In this document: positions 51,474 to 60,715 of the stretch, one piece after another
Layout of the letters: the number at the start of each line of letters is the position of its first letter
Numbering within the stretch: position 1 is the first letter of the stretch
NCBI RefSeq assembly: GCF_002531755.2
Contig: NZ_CP034998.1
Coordinates: 434,001-498,000, forward strand
DNA length: 64,000 bases
Source of the DNA: Rhizobium acidisoli
GTDB taxonomy: Bacteria; Pseudomonadota; Alphaproteobacteria; Rhizobiales; Rhizobiaceae
Reading direction: 5' to 3'
Translations under genes and position numbers: made by a program
Notes under the pieces: generated by a model
The model's input: the letters and a program-made list of their open reading frames with translations, nothing else
Databases searched by the model: none
What the model was told of the DNA's origin: nothing

Positions 51474-52178
51474 TCAAGCCAGCCGGTCGATCAGGTCGCG
51501 CAATTCGCCGAGATGGCCGATCTTGCGGAAGCGCGGCGCCTCCGTCGGTTCGTCCACATGTTCCAGCACCCAGGTAAGTTCGTGCGGCACGAAGACGCCG
51601 TAGCTGCCGGCGGCGATCGCCGGCACGATGTCCGATTTCAGCGAATTGCCGACCATCATCGCCCGTTCCGGCCCATCGCCGACCTTGGCGAAGATGCGGC
51701 GATAGGTGACGGCGGTCTTGTCGGAGACGATTTCGACGGCGTCGAAGAAGTCGCCGAGCCCGGATTGGGCTAGCTTGCGCTCCTGGTCGAACAGATCGCC
51801 CTTGGTGATCATCACCAGCAGATATTTGCCGGAAAGCGCTTCCAGCGTGTCGCGCACATGCGGCATGGTCTCGACGGGATGGGAAAGCAGATCGCGGCCG
51901 GTATCGAGGATCTTGGCGATCACGCCGGCGGGAACTTTGCCCTCGGTGATCTCAATCGCCGTCTCGATCATTGACAGCGTAAAACCCTTGATGCCGAAGC
52001 CGTAATGGCGAAGGTTGCGCTTCTCGGCTTCCAGCAGCCGCTCGGAAATCTTCGGTCCTTCGGCGAAATCGGCAAGAAGCCCGGTGAAATGCGCTTCCGT
52101 CAGCCGGTAATATTGTTCGTTCTGCCAGAGGGTGTCGTCGGCATCGAAGCCGATCGTGGTCAGTGGTCGCGTCGTCAT
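51474..52178 (-). CDS. HAD superfamily hydrolase
   Basis: A 234-residue HAD hydrolase with GFDADDTLWQNE (motif I, nucleophile Asp near residue 10), the cap region following, LVMITKGD (motif II Thr) near 122, and VGNSLKSDIVPAIAAG (motif IV acidic) near 182. A Lys in motif III is less clear. Phosphatase or phosphoglycolate-like activity is possible but not assignable. The ATG at 52178 has AAAGG 7 bases upstream; an upstream ATG at 52196 is also open. A family 3 repeat lies immediately upstream. Confidence 0.9.
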   Translation of the reverse strand: MTTRPLTTIGFDADDTLWQNEQYYRLTEAHFTGLLADFAEGPKISERLLEAEKRNLRHYGFGIKGFTLSMIETAIEITEGKVPAGVIAKILDTGRDLLSHPVETMPHVRDTLEALSGKYLLVMITKGDLFDQERKLAQSGLGDFFDAVEIVSDKTAVTYRRIFAKVGDGPERAMMVGNSLKSDIVPAIAAGSYGVFVPHELTWVLEHVDEPTEAPRFRKIGHLGELRDLIDRLA

Positions 52179-52189
52179 ATGCGTACCTT

Positions 52190-52301
52190 TGAGCATGATG
52201 CCGAAAAGTGTGAGCGGTTTTCGAACAACATCATGTTCTAACTCTAAAATTGAGAACAGGATTCAGATTTTAGACCGACCCGGCCGAAAATCATCCTGTT
52301 C
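52190..52301. repeat. Intergenic palindromic repeat, family 3, copy 2
   Basis: The element starts with GCATGATGCCGAAAAGTGTG, continues with TTCGAACAACATCATG and ends with AAAATCATCCTGTTC, matching the block order of the copy at 39704. It occupies the 5' part of the gap between the HAD and aldo/keto reductase genes. The remainder to 52539 (about 240 bases) shows no supported gene. Confidence 0.72.
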
Positions 52302-52539
52302 TTGAAATATCGCCGGCAATCTATCGCTCGCCTGTGTCGAGACAAGGGCTGTGTCGAGACATGGGCTGTTGAGACAAGGGCGCGGCGTTGAAAAGCCTCG
52401 CCGCCGCACTACATGAAAATCGCCTCACCTTGCAGCCAGCCACGGCTGTGCCTGTCACGCGCGCAGGCCAATAATCAAAAAATGAAGTTCTTAGGTTCGC
52501 AAGCCCCTCTTGCGGCAGACACAAAGGATTTTTTCGACC

Positions 52540-53589
52540 ATGCGTTACAATCAACTCGGAAATACGGGACTTTTCGTCTCGGAAATCTGCCTGGGCACCA
52601 TGACCTTCGGCGAAGCCAAACAGGGCACCATGTGGGGCGCCATCGCCGATGTCGACCAGAATGCCGCCGACCGGATCGTCGAGCGCTCGCTTGCCTCTGG
52701 CGTCAATTTCATCGACACGGCCGATGTCTACTCCGCCGGCGAGTCCGAAAGGCTGCTCGGCCAGGCCCTGAAGAACCTCGACGTGCCCCGCAAGGACGTC
52801 GTCATCGCCACCAAGGTCTATGGCGTCATGGGCGACAAGCCGAACGACCGCGGCGCCTCGCGCGGCCATATCATGGATTCGGTCGAGGCGAGCCTGAAGC
52901 GTCTGCAGACCGATCATATCGACCTCTATCAGATCCACGCGACCGACACGGTGACGCCGATCGAGGAGACGCTGCGCGCCTTCGACGATCTCGTGTCCCG
53001 CGGCCTCGTGCGTTATATCGGCGTCTCCAACTGGCAGGCCTGGCGCATTTCCAAGGCGCTCGGCCTCTCCGAACGCCGCGGCTTTGCCCGCTTCGAGACG
53101 GTGCAGGCCTATTATTCGATCGCCGGCCGCGATCTGGAGCGCGACATCGTGCCGATGATGCAGGAGGAGAAGCTCGGCCTGATGGTCTGGTCGCCGCTCG
53201 CCGGCGGTTTGCTCTCCGGAAAATACGGTCCCGGCGCGCCCGGCAACGGCGAGGGCCGCCGCGCCAGTTTCGACTTCCCGCCCGTCGACAAGGACAAGGC
53301 CTGGGCCTGCGTCGCCGTCATGCGCGAGGTCGCCGAAAAGCACGGCGTCAGCGTCGCCACCGTGGCGCTCGCTTACATCCTCGCCAAGCCTTTCGTCACC
53401 ACGGTGATCATCGGCGCCAAGCATGTCGACCAGCTCGACCAGAACCTGGCCGCCGTCAAGCTGAAGCTCGATGGGGACGATATGACGAAGCTCGACGAGG
53501 TCAGCGCCCTTGCCCCCGAATATCCGGGCTGGATGCTATCGCGACAGGGCGCCGGCCGCCGGCCGGTCGATTTCGAGCCGAAGGGCTGA
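52540..53589 (+). CDS. Aldo/keto reductase
   Basis: A 349-residue NADPH-dependent aldo/keto reductase with the (beta/alpha)8 barrel. Catalytic tetrad residues are visible: FIDTADVYSAGESE (Asp and Tyr near 52 and 57), VIATKVYG (Lys near 85) and LYQIHATD (His near 129). The ISVSNW-type segment YIGVSNWQAW follows. The C-terminal IIGAKHVDQLDQNLAAV is the cofactor loop. The ATG at 52540 follows AAAGGAT by 10 bases. It belongs to the AKR group related to YakC/Gpr-like proteins; the carbonyl substrate is unknown. Confidence 0.93.
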   Translation: MRYNQLGNTGLFVSEICLGTMTFGEAKQGTMWGAIADVDQNAADRIVERSLASGVNFIDTADVYSAGESERLLGQALKNLDVPRKDVVIATKVYGVMGDKPNDRGASRGHIMDSVEASLKRLQTDHIDLYQIHATDTVTPIEETLRAFDDLVSRGLVRYIGVSNWQAWRISKALGLSERRGFARFETVQAYYSIAGRDLERDIVPMMQEEKLGLMVWSPLAGGLLSGKYGPGAPGNGEGRRASFDFPPVDKDKAWACVAVMREVAEKHGVSVATVALAYILAKPFVTTVIIGAKHVDQLDQNLAAVKLKLDGDDMTKLDEVSALAPEYPGWMLSRQGAGRRPVDFEPKG

Positions 53590-53602
53590 GATCGCTGAGA
53601 GC

Positions 53603-53741
53603 AGCCCCTCATCCGCCTGCCGGCACCTCCCCGCGCGCGGGGCGAAGGGACGACGCCGCGACCTCTCGGTCTCTCGCCAATGTCTCGCGTGGCACGTCCC
53701 CTCTCCCCGTTTTACGGGGAGAGGGTTAGGGTGAGGGGCAT
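53603..53741. repeat. Palindromic repeat, family 2, copy 1
   Basis: The left end GCCCCTCATCCGCCTGCCGG is matched in inverted form by the right end GTGAGGGGC. A strong internal hairpin CCTCTCCCCG/CGGGGAGAGG lies at 53699-53725. The same element is at 60565-60706. It sits between the aldo/keto reductase and the DUF305 gene. Confidence 0.88.
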
Positions 53742-53806
53742 CTTGGCGGGTCGAACCGGACAGCCGGAGCCTTGTGTCTGATATCCGCTGCACCGGTTAG
53801 GGATAC

Positions 53807-54166
53807 TTACTTGCCGTGGGCCTTGAGCCAGGCGTTCATCTCGGCGATCTCGGCTTCCTGCGCCTTGATCACCCCTTCGGCGAGTTTGCGGATTTCGGCA
53901 TCCTTGCCGTATTGGAGCTCGATCTTCGCCATGTCGATCGCGCCCTGATGATGCGGGATCATGCCGCGGACGAAATCCACATCGGGATTGCCGCTATACT
54001 CGATCGCCATATCCTTATGCATCTTGGCGTTCGCCTCGCTGAAGGCGTGGCTTGCCGCATCGTGACTGCCCATCGGCTTGCTCATGTCCATGGACATGTC
54101 TTCGGCAAGGGTGGGGACGGCGATGATGGCAAGCATGGCGGTAAGCAGGATGATTTTCAAAGACAT
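53807..54166 (-). CDS. DUF305 family periplasmic protein
   Basis: A 119-residue protein with a signal peptide (ILLTAMLAIIAVPTLA, cleaved near residue 21), a Met/Asp-rich start (AEDMSMDMSKPM) and then the DUF305 domain: NPDVDFVRGMIPHHQGAIDMAKIEL near 58-82, with the His-His pair and Asp that suggest metal binding. DUF305 proteins are ferritin-like helical bundles often beside copper-resistance genes. The ATG at 54166 has AGGAAGGA upstream. A Cys/His/Met-rich gene lies just upstream on the same strand, so the pair may handle copper or another metal. Confidence 0.9.
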   Translation of the reverse strand: MSLKIILLTAMLAIIAVPTLAEDMSMDMSKPMGSHDAASHAFSEANAKMHKDMAIEYSGNPDVDFVRGMIPHHQGAIDMAKIELQYGKDAEIRKLAEGVIKAQEAEIAEMNAWLKAHGK

Positions 54167-54236
54167 GAGAGTTCCTTCCTCTGTCTGACAATAGGTCTTC
54201 CAGGCAGCAGCGCCACCTGATTGGCATGGATTGAAG

Positions 54237-54605
54237 TCAGGACAGTCGGGGAGGGGGTGCCTGCGGAGCAGGCCTTTTGTCATCCAGGGCGCGGGCAAGC
54301 GCAGGCGCAGGATAGCCGAGAACAGATTTTCCGCTATCCATGACCGTCACCGTCGGCGGCAGCAGAAGACAGGCGGCGCAAAGCGGCATATGCGCAGCGT
54401 CGCCGCCGGTGCAGGGCTCTTTCAAGGGAGCAGCATGGCTTGTTCCCTCGGGCATCTTCATGCCAGCCATCTCGTGGTGCACACTGCCATTTTCGACGGC
54501 GACCGGCGCATTCATCGACGCGCAGGCCGGACAGGCCGCCCATGCGGACATGGCGCTGTAGACTAGCCAACCGAGAACCATCGTGATGAGGGCGAGCGTG
54601 CGCAT
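54237..54605 (-). CDS. Cys/His/Met-rich membrane or secreted protein (DUF2946-like)
   Basis: A 122-residue protein with a hydrophobic N-terminus that could be a signal peptide or an anchor (LALITMVLGWLVYSAMSAWA). The rest is rich in Cys, His and Met, with CPACASMN, VHHEMAGMKMPEG and LCAACLLLPP. This pattern is typical of metal-binding proteins of the DUF2946-like group found in copper loci. It ends 70 bases before the DUF305 gene on the same strand, which supports a common metal-linked operon. No metal specificity can be read from the sequence. Confidence 0.72.
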   Translation of the reverse strand: MRTLALITMVLGWLVYSAMSAWAACPACASMNAPVAVENGSVHHEMAGMKMPEGTSHAAPLKEPCTGGDAAHMPLCAACLLLPPTVTVMDSGKSVLGYPAPALARALDDKRPAPQAPPPRLS

Positions 54606-54664
54606 GGTGTTTCATATACGCGAATGCCGGCGGCAATCCAAGCCGTCGGTCACGGCCTCGTGTC

Positions 54665-55420
54665 TCACCAGGCGGCAATCACCTTGTGCTCGATCCGGTA
54701 ATCCCGGCTCTCCTCGCCGAGCGGCGCCACCGGCCATATCCAGGCTGCTTTCGACGGCGGCGGCGGGACGCCGTGCAGCAGGTCGGCCTCTTCATGTGTC
54801 TTGCCGTTGCGGTCGATGACGGCATAGGCAATGTCGCTTACCAGGCAGTTGCGGCAGGAGAGCCCCGAAAGCCCGGCCAGATGCGCCGCAATCAGCCTTT
54901 CCACGGTATCTTCAGGCATACGGCCGGCCTCGGCCTCGCAGCGGCGTTTGACGCCGCGGCCGATCTGCGACAGCAGATTGGCCGAAACCACGAAATCGAG
55001 ATAGGGCACCGAGCGCAGGAAACCGAGGGGTTCGGGCTCTTTGCCGGCGGCAAGATCGTCGTAGCCGGAGAGATCGCGCTCGATCAGCCTGACATTGCGA
55101 TAGCCTTTGGCCCCAAGCCACAGGCGCACCGAGGCGAGATGAACGAGATCGACCAGAACGACCGTGTCGAACGCGCGTGCCAGTTCGTCGATCGGCACGT
55201 CGCGCAACAGGCCGGAACCGAGCACGACGGCGGTCCGCTTCTGCCGGAGATCGGCCATCGCCGCGCGTATCGCATTCCGGCTCATCGTCTCATGTTCGGC
55301 CCATTCGCCGGCACAGCGCCCGGCCCGTGACCAGAGATTGACGGAATAGCGGATGAACTTTCGATGCGGCTTGCCGGTCAGCGGCCATGTCGCGCCATAG
55401 AGAAACGCTTCAGCGATCAT
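54665..55420 (-). CDS. Conserved protein with Rossmann-like features, unknown function
   Basis: A 251-residue protein. [38 protein letters not shown] (about 63-100) and [15 protein letters not shown] (about 142-156) resemble the strand-loop-helix order of a methyltransferase or dinucleotide fold. [13 protein letters not shown] near 193 holds two cysteines three residues apart. No catalytic motif is clear. It is divergent from hisS, 136 bases away. Annotating it as a methyltransferase would be a guess. Confidence 0.72.
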   Translation of the reverse strand: MIAEAFLYGATWPLTGKPHRKFIRYSVNLWSRAGRCAGEWAEHETMSRNAIRAAMADLRQKRTAVVLGSGLLRDVPIDELARAFDTVVLVDLVHLASVRLWLGAKGYRNVRLIERDLSGYDDLAAGKEPEPLGFLRSVPYLDFVVSANLLSQIGRGVKRRCEAEAGRMPEDTVERLIAAHLAGLSGLSCRNCLVSDIAYAVIDRNGKTHEEADLLHGVPPPPSKAAWIWPVAPLGEESRDYRIEHKVIAAW

Positions 55421-55556
55421 GATGCATTATCCCGCGTTTCGGATGGATACCCTGTTCAATCGATTCTGGCAGCCACTTCAAGACCCTTCGCCCTTGCCGC
55501 TCCCCGCCCAATCCGCTAGGAAACCGCCACTGTCACAGTCAGCGGAATTCCCGGAA

Positions 55557-57080
55557 ATGAACGACAAGCAGAAGAAACCGCAAAAGCTCAAGGCCCGCCT
55601 GCCGCGCGGCTTCGTCGACCGGACGGCCGGCGATATCCGCGCCGTCAACGAGATGACGGCAAAGATCCGGGAAGTCTATGAGCATTATGGTTTCGACCCG
55701 CTCGAAACGCCGCAGTTCGAATATACCGACGCACTCGGCAAGTTCCTGCCCGACAGCGACCGGCCGAACGAGGGCGTCTTCTCGTTGCAGGACGACGACG
55801 AGCAATGGATGTCGCTGCGTTACGACCTGACGGCGCCGCTTGCCCGTCATGTCGCCGAGAATTTCAACGAGATCCAGCTTCCCTACCGCACCTATCGCGC
55901 CGGTTACGTCTTCCGCAACGAGAAGCCGGGCCCCGGCCGCTTCCGCCAGTTCATGCAGTTCGATGCCGATACCGTCGGTGCGCCGGGTGTTCAGGCCGAT
56001 GCCGAAATGTGCATGATGATGGCCGATACGCTTGAGGCTCTCGGCATCAAGCGCGGCGACTATGTCGTCCGCGTCAACAACCGCAAGGTCCTGGACGGCG
56101 TGCTCGAGGCGATCGGCCTCGGCGGCGACGACAAGGCCGGCCAGCGGCTCAACGTGCTGCGCGCCATCGACAAGCTCGACAAGTTCGGCCCGGAGGGCGT
56201 GGCCCTGCTGCTCGGCCCCGGCCGCAAGGATGAATCCGGCGACTTCACCAAGGGCGCCGGCCTCGACCAGGCGCAGATCGACAAGGTGCTGTTCTTCGTC
56301 GGCATCAAGGACTATGCCGAAAGCGCTTCGCGCCTGGCCGAACTCGTTGCCGGAACCTCAAAGGGCGCCGAAGGCGTCGAGGAGCTGAACTTCATCGGTG
56401 CGCTGGTTGCGAGCGCCGGCTACGGCGCCGATCGCATCAAGATCGATCCCTCCATCGTCCGCGGCCTCGAATATTATACCGGCCCGGTCTATGAGGCCGA
56501 ACTGAGCTTCGACGTCACCAATGAGAAGGGCGAAAAGGTCGTCTTCGGTTCGGTCGGCGGCGGCGGCCGTTATGATGGCCTGGTCTCCCGCTTCATGGGC
56601 CAGCCGGTGCCGGCCACTGGCTTTTCGATCGGCGTCTCCCGGCTGATGACGGCGCTGAAGAACCTCGGCAAGCTCGGCGCCAGCGACGTGATCGAGCCGG
56701 TGCTGGTGACCGTCATGGACGGCGATGTCGAGGCGATGGGCCGTTATCAGAAGATGACGCAGCAACTCCGCACCGCCGGCATCCGCGCCGAGATGTTCCA
56801 GGGCAACTGGAAGAAATTCGGCAACCAACTGAAATATGCCGACCGCCGCGGCTGCCCCGTCGCCATCATCCAGGGCGGCGATGAGCGCGCAACCGGCGTG
56901 GTGCAGATCAAAGATCTGATCGAGGGCAAGCGGCTCTCCGGCGAGATCGAGGACAATGCCAGCTGGCGCGAAGCCCGCGTGGCGCAGGAGACCGTGCCGG
57001 AAGCCGACCTCGTCGCCAAGGTGAGGGAGATCCTTGCCGCGCAGGCGGAGGATCGGAAGAGGGCGGGCGGCGATGTCTGA
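55557..57080 (+). CDS. hisS: Histidyl-tRNA synthetase
   Basis: A 507-residue class II aminoacyl-tRNA synthetase charging tRNA-His. [21 protein letters not shown] is near the N-terminus, [18 protein letters not shown] (motif 2 region) near 84, and [23 protein letters not shown] near 118. Histidine-binding motif [12 protein letters not shown] is near 303. [18 protein letters not shown] with motif 3 near 330 precedes the C-terminal anticodon domain. ATG 55557 fits; the frame is open upstream to 55419. It is followed by hisZ and hisG, although a family 1 repeat intervenes. Confidence 0.96.
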   Translation: MNDKQKKPQKLKARLPRGFVDRTAGDIRAVNEMTAKIREVYEHYGFDPLETPQFEYTDALGKFLPDSDRPNEGVFSLQDDDEQWMSLRYDLTAPLARHVAENFNEIQLPYRTYRAGYVFRNEKPGPGRFRQFMQFDADTVGAPGVQADAEMCMMMADTLEALGIKRGDYVVRVNNRKVLDGVLEAIGLGGDDKAGQRLNVLRAIDKLDKFGPEGVALLLGPGRKDESGDFTKGAGLDQAQIDKVLFFVGIKDYAESASRLAELVAGTSKGAEGVEELNFIGALVASAGYGADRIKIDPSIVRGLEYYTGPVYEAELSFDVTNEKGEKVVFGSVGGGGRYDGLVSRFMGQPVPATGFSIGVSRLMTALKNLGKLGASDVIEPVLVTVMDGDVEAMGRYQKMTQQLRTAGIRAEMFQGNWKKFGNQLKYADRRGCPVAIIQGGDERATGVVQIKDLIEGKRLSGEIEDNASWREARVAQETVPEADLVAKVREILAAQAEDRKRAGGDV

Positions 57081-57085
57081 GGCAT

Positions 57086-57271
57086 ACCCCCCTCTGCCCT
57101 GCCGGGCATCTCCCCCACAAGGGGGGAGATCGGATAGGAGCGACCCCTTGCTCCAGTCAAACGGCGCAAATGGCCGAAATCATTTAACGCACGCCCAATA
57201 TCGTGGGAGGCCCGCGCCTCTTGCCGATCTCCCCCCTTGTGGGGGAGATGCCCGGCAGGGCAGAGGGGGGT
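57086..57271. repeat. Palindromic repeat, family 1, copy 2 (between hisS and hisZ)
   Basis: Same element as at 45589-45764: the left arm starts near 57086 with CCCCCCTCTGCCCTGCCGGG and the right arm ends near 57271 as its inverse. Both arms contain the ATCTCCCCC/GGGGGGAGAT hairpin. It fills most of the 231-base gap between the two genes. Confidence 0.9.
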
Positions 57272-57311
57272 GCCTTCCGGCACGCCCTTCGCCTACCGTT
57301 TGGAGTGCGGC

Positions 57312-58433
57312 ATGCCCCTGATCAACCTCCCCGAATTTGCCAGTGACCTGCTGGCCGAGTTCGACGCCCGCAAGGCCGAGCGCATCGACACGTCGGTGAT
57401 CCAGCCGGCCGAACCCTTTCTCGATATCGCCGGCGAGGATCTGCGCCGCCGCATCTTCATGACGGAGAGTGAGACCGGCGCCAGCCTTTGCCTGCGTCCG
57501 GAATTCACCATCCCCGTCTGTCTGCGCCACATCGAGACGGCGACCGGCACGCCGAAGCGTTACGCCTATCTCGGCGAAGTCTTCCGCCAGCGCCGCGACG
57601 GCGCCAATGAATTCTATCAGGCCGGCATCGAGGATCTCGGTGATATCAACATACCGAGCGCCGACGCCCGCGCCATCGGCGATGCCACCGGCATTCTCGC
57701 CCGCCTGCTGCCAGGCCGGCGCCTGTCGGTGACGCTGGGCGACCAGGCAGTGTTCGAGGCGGTCGTCCAGGCGCTCGGCCTGCCGCTCGGCTGGCAGAAG
57801 CGGCTGATCCACGCCTTCGGCAACATGACGCAGCTCGAAGCGCTGCTGGCCGGTCTCGTCAGTCCGCAATTCGTCACCGGGCTGGACGATGATATCGCCA
57901 AGCTTGTCGCATCAGGCGACGAGCTGGCGCTGGTCTCCCATCTCGAGCAGGAAATGCAGGCGACGGGTTATTCGACCAATGCCGGCCGCTCGCCGCTGGA
58001 GATTGCCCGGCGGCTCAAGGAAAAGCTCATCCTCTCCGAAACGCGCCTCGACGATGCGGCCTTCCATGTGCTGGAAGAGTTTCTGTCGCTCGACGTGCCG
58101 CTCGTCAATGCGTCCGCAGCACTGGCCGGTTTTGCCGATGCTGCCGGCCTGAAACTCGGCAATGCGCTCTCCCGCTTCAACGGCCGGGTCGCCGCCCTTG
58201 CCGATGCCGGCGTCGATCTTTCCTGCCTCGATTACCGCGCCGCCTTCGGACGGCCGCTCGACTATTACACCGGCCTCGTCTTCGAGGTGACGGTGGAGGG
58301 TTCGGCCGCGGTTCTGGCCGGCGGCGGCCGTTTCGATAAACTCCTGACGTTCCTCGGTGCGACGGACCGCATTCCGGCCGTCGGCTTCTCCTTCTGGCTC
58401 GACCGCATCGAAACCGAAAGGGCAGCCGTATGA
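57312..58433 (+). CDS. hisZ: ATP phosphoribosyltransferase regulatory subunit HisZ
   Basis: A 373-residue HisZ, a HisRS paralogue without tRNA charging that binds the short HisG and confers histidine feedback control. The class II fold is visible in [13 protein letters not shown] near 60-72, [22 protein letters not shown] near 89-110, and [12 protein letters not shown] near 316. The [13 protein letters not shown] motif near 337 follows. The anticodon domain of HisS is missing, as expected. ATG 57312 is used. The stop overlaps the hisG ATG (ATGA). Confidence 0.95.
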   Translation: MPLINLPEFASDLLAEFDARKAERIDTSVIQPAEPFLDIAGEDLRRRIFMTESETGASLCLRPEFTIPVCLRHIETATGTPKRYAYLGEVFRQRRDGANEFYQAGIEDLGDINIPSADARAIGDATGILARLLPGRRLSVTLGDQAVFEAVVQALGLPLGWQKRLIHAFGNMTQLEALLAGLVSPQFVTGLDDDIAKLVASGDELALVSHLEQEMQATGYSTNAGRSPLEIARRLKEKLILSETRLDDAAFHVLEEFLSLDVPLVNASAALAGFADAAGLKLGNALSRFNGRVAALADAGVDLSCLDYRAAFGRPLDYYTGLVFEVTVEGSAAVLAGGGRFDKLLTFLGATDRIPAVGFSFWLDRIETERAAV

Positions 58434-59125
58434 CCATCACCATCGCGCTTCCCTCCAAGGGCCGGATGAAGGACGACGCTTCGGCGATCTTCGAACGGGC
58501 CGGCATGCCGATCACCGCTGTCGGCAACGACCGCTCCTATCGCGGCCGCGTCGAAGGCTGGGACGATGTCGAGGTCGCCTTCCTCTCTGCCTCCGAAATC
58601 TCCCGCGAACTCGGCAACGGCACCGTCGATTTCGGCGTCACCGGCGAGGATCTGATGCGGGAAGGTTTTTCCGAGGTGGATAAGCGCGTCGAATTCTGCG
58701 CCCGCCTCGGCTTCGGCCATGCCGATGTCGTCGTCGCCGTGCCGGAGATCTGGCTGGATGTCGAAACCATGGCCGATCTCGGCGATGTCGCTGCCGATTT
58801 CCGCGCCCGCCACTCCAGGCGCCTGGCCATCGCCACCAAATACTGGCGGCTGACCCAGCAGTTCTTTTCGAGCCAGCACGGCATCCAGCTCTATCGCATC
58901 GTCGAGAGCCTCGGCGCCACTGAGGGCGCTCCCGCCTCCGGCTCGGCCGATATCATCGTCGATATCACCTCTACCGGCTCGACGCTGCGCGCCAACCACC
59001 TGAAGGTGCTCCAGGACGGCGTCATCCTCCATTCGCAGGCCTGCCTGGTGCGCGCCCGCAAGGAGAGCCACGTCGATGCGCCGGTCGTGCAGGCGATTAT
59101 CGACGCGGTGCGCGCCGCCCTCTGA
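58430..59125 (+). CDS. hisG: ATP phosphoribosyltransferase, short form
   Basis: A 231-residue catalytic HisG, the first committed step of histidine synthesis (ATP plus PRPP to phosphoribosyl-ATP). IALPSKGRM begins the periplasmic-binding-like fold, [12 protein letters not shown] is near 67, and the PRPP loop [19 protein letters not shown] is near 165-183. The C-terminal regulatory domain of the long form is absent, consistent with use of HisZ. It overlaps hisZ, so the two are translated together. Confidence 0.96.
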   Translation: MTITIALPSKGRMKDDASAIFERAGMPITAVGNDRSYRGRVEGWDDVEVAFLSASEISRELGNGTVDFGVTGEDLMREGFSEVDKRVEFCARLGFGHADVVVAVPEIWLDVETMADLGDVAADFRARHSRRLAIATKYWRLTQQFFSSQHGIQLYRIVESLGATEGAPASGSADIIVDITSTGSTLRANHLKVLQDGVILHSQACLVRARKESHVDAPVVQAIIDAVRAAL

Positions 59126-59151
59126 TCTAGCGATCATTGAATGCATAAGAA

Positions 59152-59181
59152 AACCCGCCGTCAATTCAATGACGGCGGGTT
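59152..59181. terminator. Bidirectional terminator between hisG and DoxX
   Basis: AACCCGCCGTCA (59152-59163) pairs with TGACGGCGGGTT (59170-59181). The T-run is better for the minus strand (TTTTCTTAT), serving the DoxX gene, while the plus-strand side is weaker for hisG. The two genes are convergent here. Confidence 0.8.
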
Positions 59182-59209
59182 CTGCATGTCTGGGAGGATG
59201 TCTGTTGGA

Positions 59210-59623
59210 TCAGGCAGCCGCGTAGGCGCCGCGGCGAGCGTCGATCGAATAGGCACCGGCACCGACGGTGGCGAGCAATATGTACGCGCCGGCCAGCGTG
59301 ATGTTCTTCATGACCATGATCTGGTTGAGAATGTTCACGAGTTCCGTGCCGCTTGCGTAGGGCAGGTGGAAGGCAACGCCCGTGAAGACGCAGAAGGCCG
59401 CGAGCAGCCAGCCGGCAATGCGGACCTGGAAGCCTGTGAGAACGGCAAGGCCGGCCAGCAGTTCGAAAAGGCCTGCGACATAGGCCAACAGGGTTGCTGC
59501 CGGCAGGCCGGCACCGGCGATCATGCCCGCAGTACCGGCAGGATCGGTGAGCTTCATGAAGCCGGAAAGGATGAACATGAAGGAAAGAAGAATGCGGGCA
59601 ATCAGGATGATGGCGTTCGACAT
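59210..59623 (-). CDS. DoxX family membrane protein
   Basis: A 137-residue DoxX/SURF4-like protein with four transmembrane helices: LIARILLSFMFILSGFMKL near 5-23, then segments near 45-64, 69-88 and 105-128. The FILSGFMKLTDP motif is typical. DoxX family members are often linked to redox stress or quinone chemistry, but function here is unknown. ATG 59623 fits; the frame is open to 59854 but that leader has no family match. It is convergent with hisG. Confidence 0.87.
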   Translation of the reverse strand: MSNAIILIARILLSFMFILSGFMKLTDPAGTAGMIAGAGLPAATLLAYVAGLFELLAGLAVLTGFQVRIAGWLLAAFCVFTGVAFHLPYASGTELVNILNQIMVMKNITLAGAYILLATVGAGAYSIDARRGAYAAA

Positions 59624-59835
59624 GGATGCTGTCTCCGTTTGAAGGACTCTGGAGATCTGGGTGCCCCGGCACCGTGTGGACCTCGGATGCCTCCTATGTC
59701 GCCTTTTTCCTTCGTTATGGAAAGATAAACGAACGGGGACAGTTCGTTCAATAATGTGGAACGATCTCCTGCGGGCAGCCGCTTGCCTTTGCTGCGCCCG
59801 GCCTCTTATGGTCGGCGCCCAACAAGGAGAATCCG

Positions 59836-60538
59836 ATGGCAGATCTGTCCGCATTTCCGATCACGAAGCGCTGGCCGGCGAAAAATTCCGACATCATCCA
59901 GCTCTATTCCCTGCAGACTCCCAATGGGGTGAAGGTATCGGTCGCCCTCGAAGAGCTCGGGCTTGCCTATGAGCCGCACTATATTTCCTTCGCCGCCAAT
60001 GAGCAGAAGTCGCCCGAATTCGAATCCCTCAACCCGAACGGCCGCATTCCGGCGATCATCGATCCGAACGGGCCTGATGGTAAACCGATCGCCCTTTTCG
60101 AATCCGGCGCCATCCTGCTTTATCTCGCGGAAAAGACCGGCAAGCTTATCCCTGCGGATGCCGCCGGCCGCTACGAATGCATTCAGTGGGTGTTTTTCCA
60201 GATGGCCGGGATCGGCCCGATGTTCGACCAGTTCGGCCATTTCCACAAATTCGCCGCCGACAAGGTCGCCAACAATTCCTATCCGGTGGAGCGCTACCGG
60301 CAAGCGGCTGCTCGGCGTGCTCGAAGGCCGGCTGAAGGGTCGGCAGTGGATCATGGGCGATCAGTATACGATCGCCGACATCACCACTTTCACCTGGGTT
60401 CGCGGCGCTGATATCTTCTATGGCGGCCGCGAGGTTCTCGACTATGCGAAATTCCCCGCCGTCATGGATTGGCTGCAGCGCTGCATCGCCCGACCGGCCA
60501 GCGAGAAGGGGCTGAACATTCCGGTCAAGCCGGAATAG
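59836..60538 (+). pseudogene. Glutathione S-transferase, frameshifted
   Basis: Two overlapping frames together make one GST of the Nu-like class. Frame A (from 59836) encodes the thioredoxin-fold half, LYSLQTPNGVKVSVALEELGL to YPVERYR. Frame B resumes with KRLLGVLEGRLKGRQWIMGDQYTIAD and runs to the stop at 60538. The break lies near 60295-60305, where family alignment expects a few extra residues between YR and KRLLG, so a small deletion or +1 shift is likely. As written, frame A would end at 60411 with an unrelated tail. A sequencing error would restore a normal gene of about 230 residues. Confidence 0.8.
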
Positions 60539-60564
60539 CTGATCGACAAGAGATCGCTGATGCC

Positions 60565-60706
60565 GGCCCCTCATCCGCCTGCCGGCACCTTCTCCCCGCT
60601 TGCGGGGCGAAGGGGACACGCGGCGACCTCTCTGTTCCCCGCACAGTTCTCGCAGGGCACGTCCCCTCTCCCCGTAAAACGGGGAGAGGGTTAGGGTGAG
60701 GGGCAT
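60565..60706. repeat. Palindromic repeat, family 2, copy 2
   Basis: Same element as at 53603-53741: GCCCCTCATCCGCCTGCCGG at the left end, GGTGAGGGGC at the right, and the internal CCTCTCCCCG/CGGGGAGAGG hairpin near 60664-60690. It lies between the GST pseudogene and a PAS-like gene. Confidence 0.88.
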
Positions 60707-60715
60707 CCTAAGCCT

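Noticed and set aside
53699..53725. Stand-alone terminator for the aldo/keto reductase
   Set aside because: The hairpin is part of the family 2 repeat, occurs identically in the copy at 60565-60706, and lacks a T-run, so I treat it as part of the repeat.
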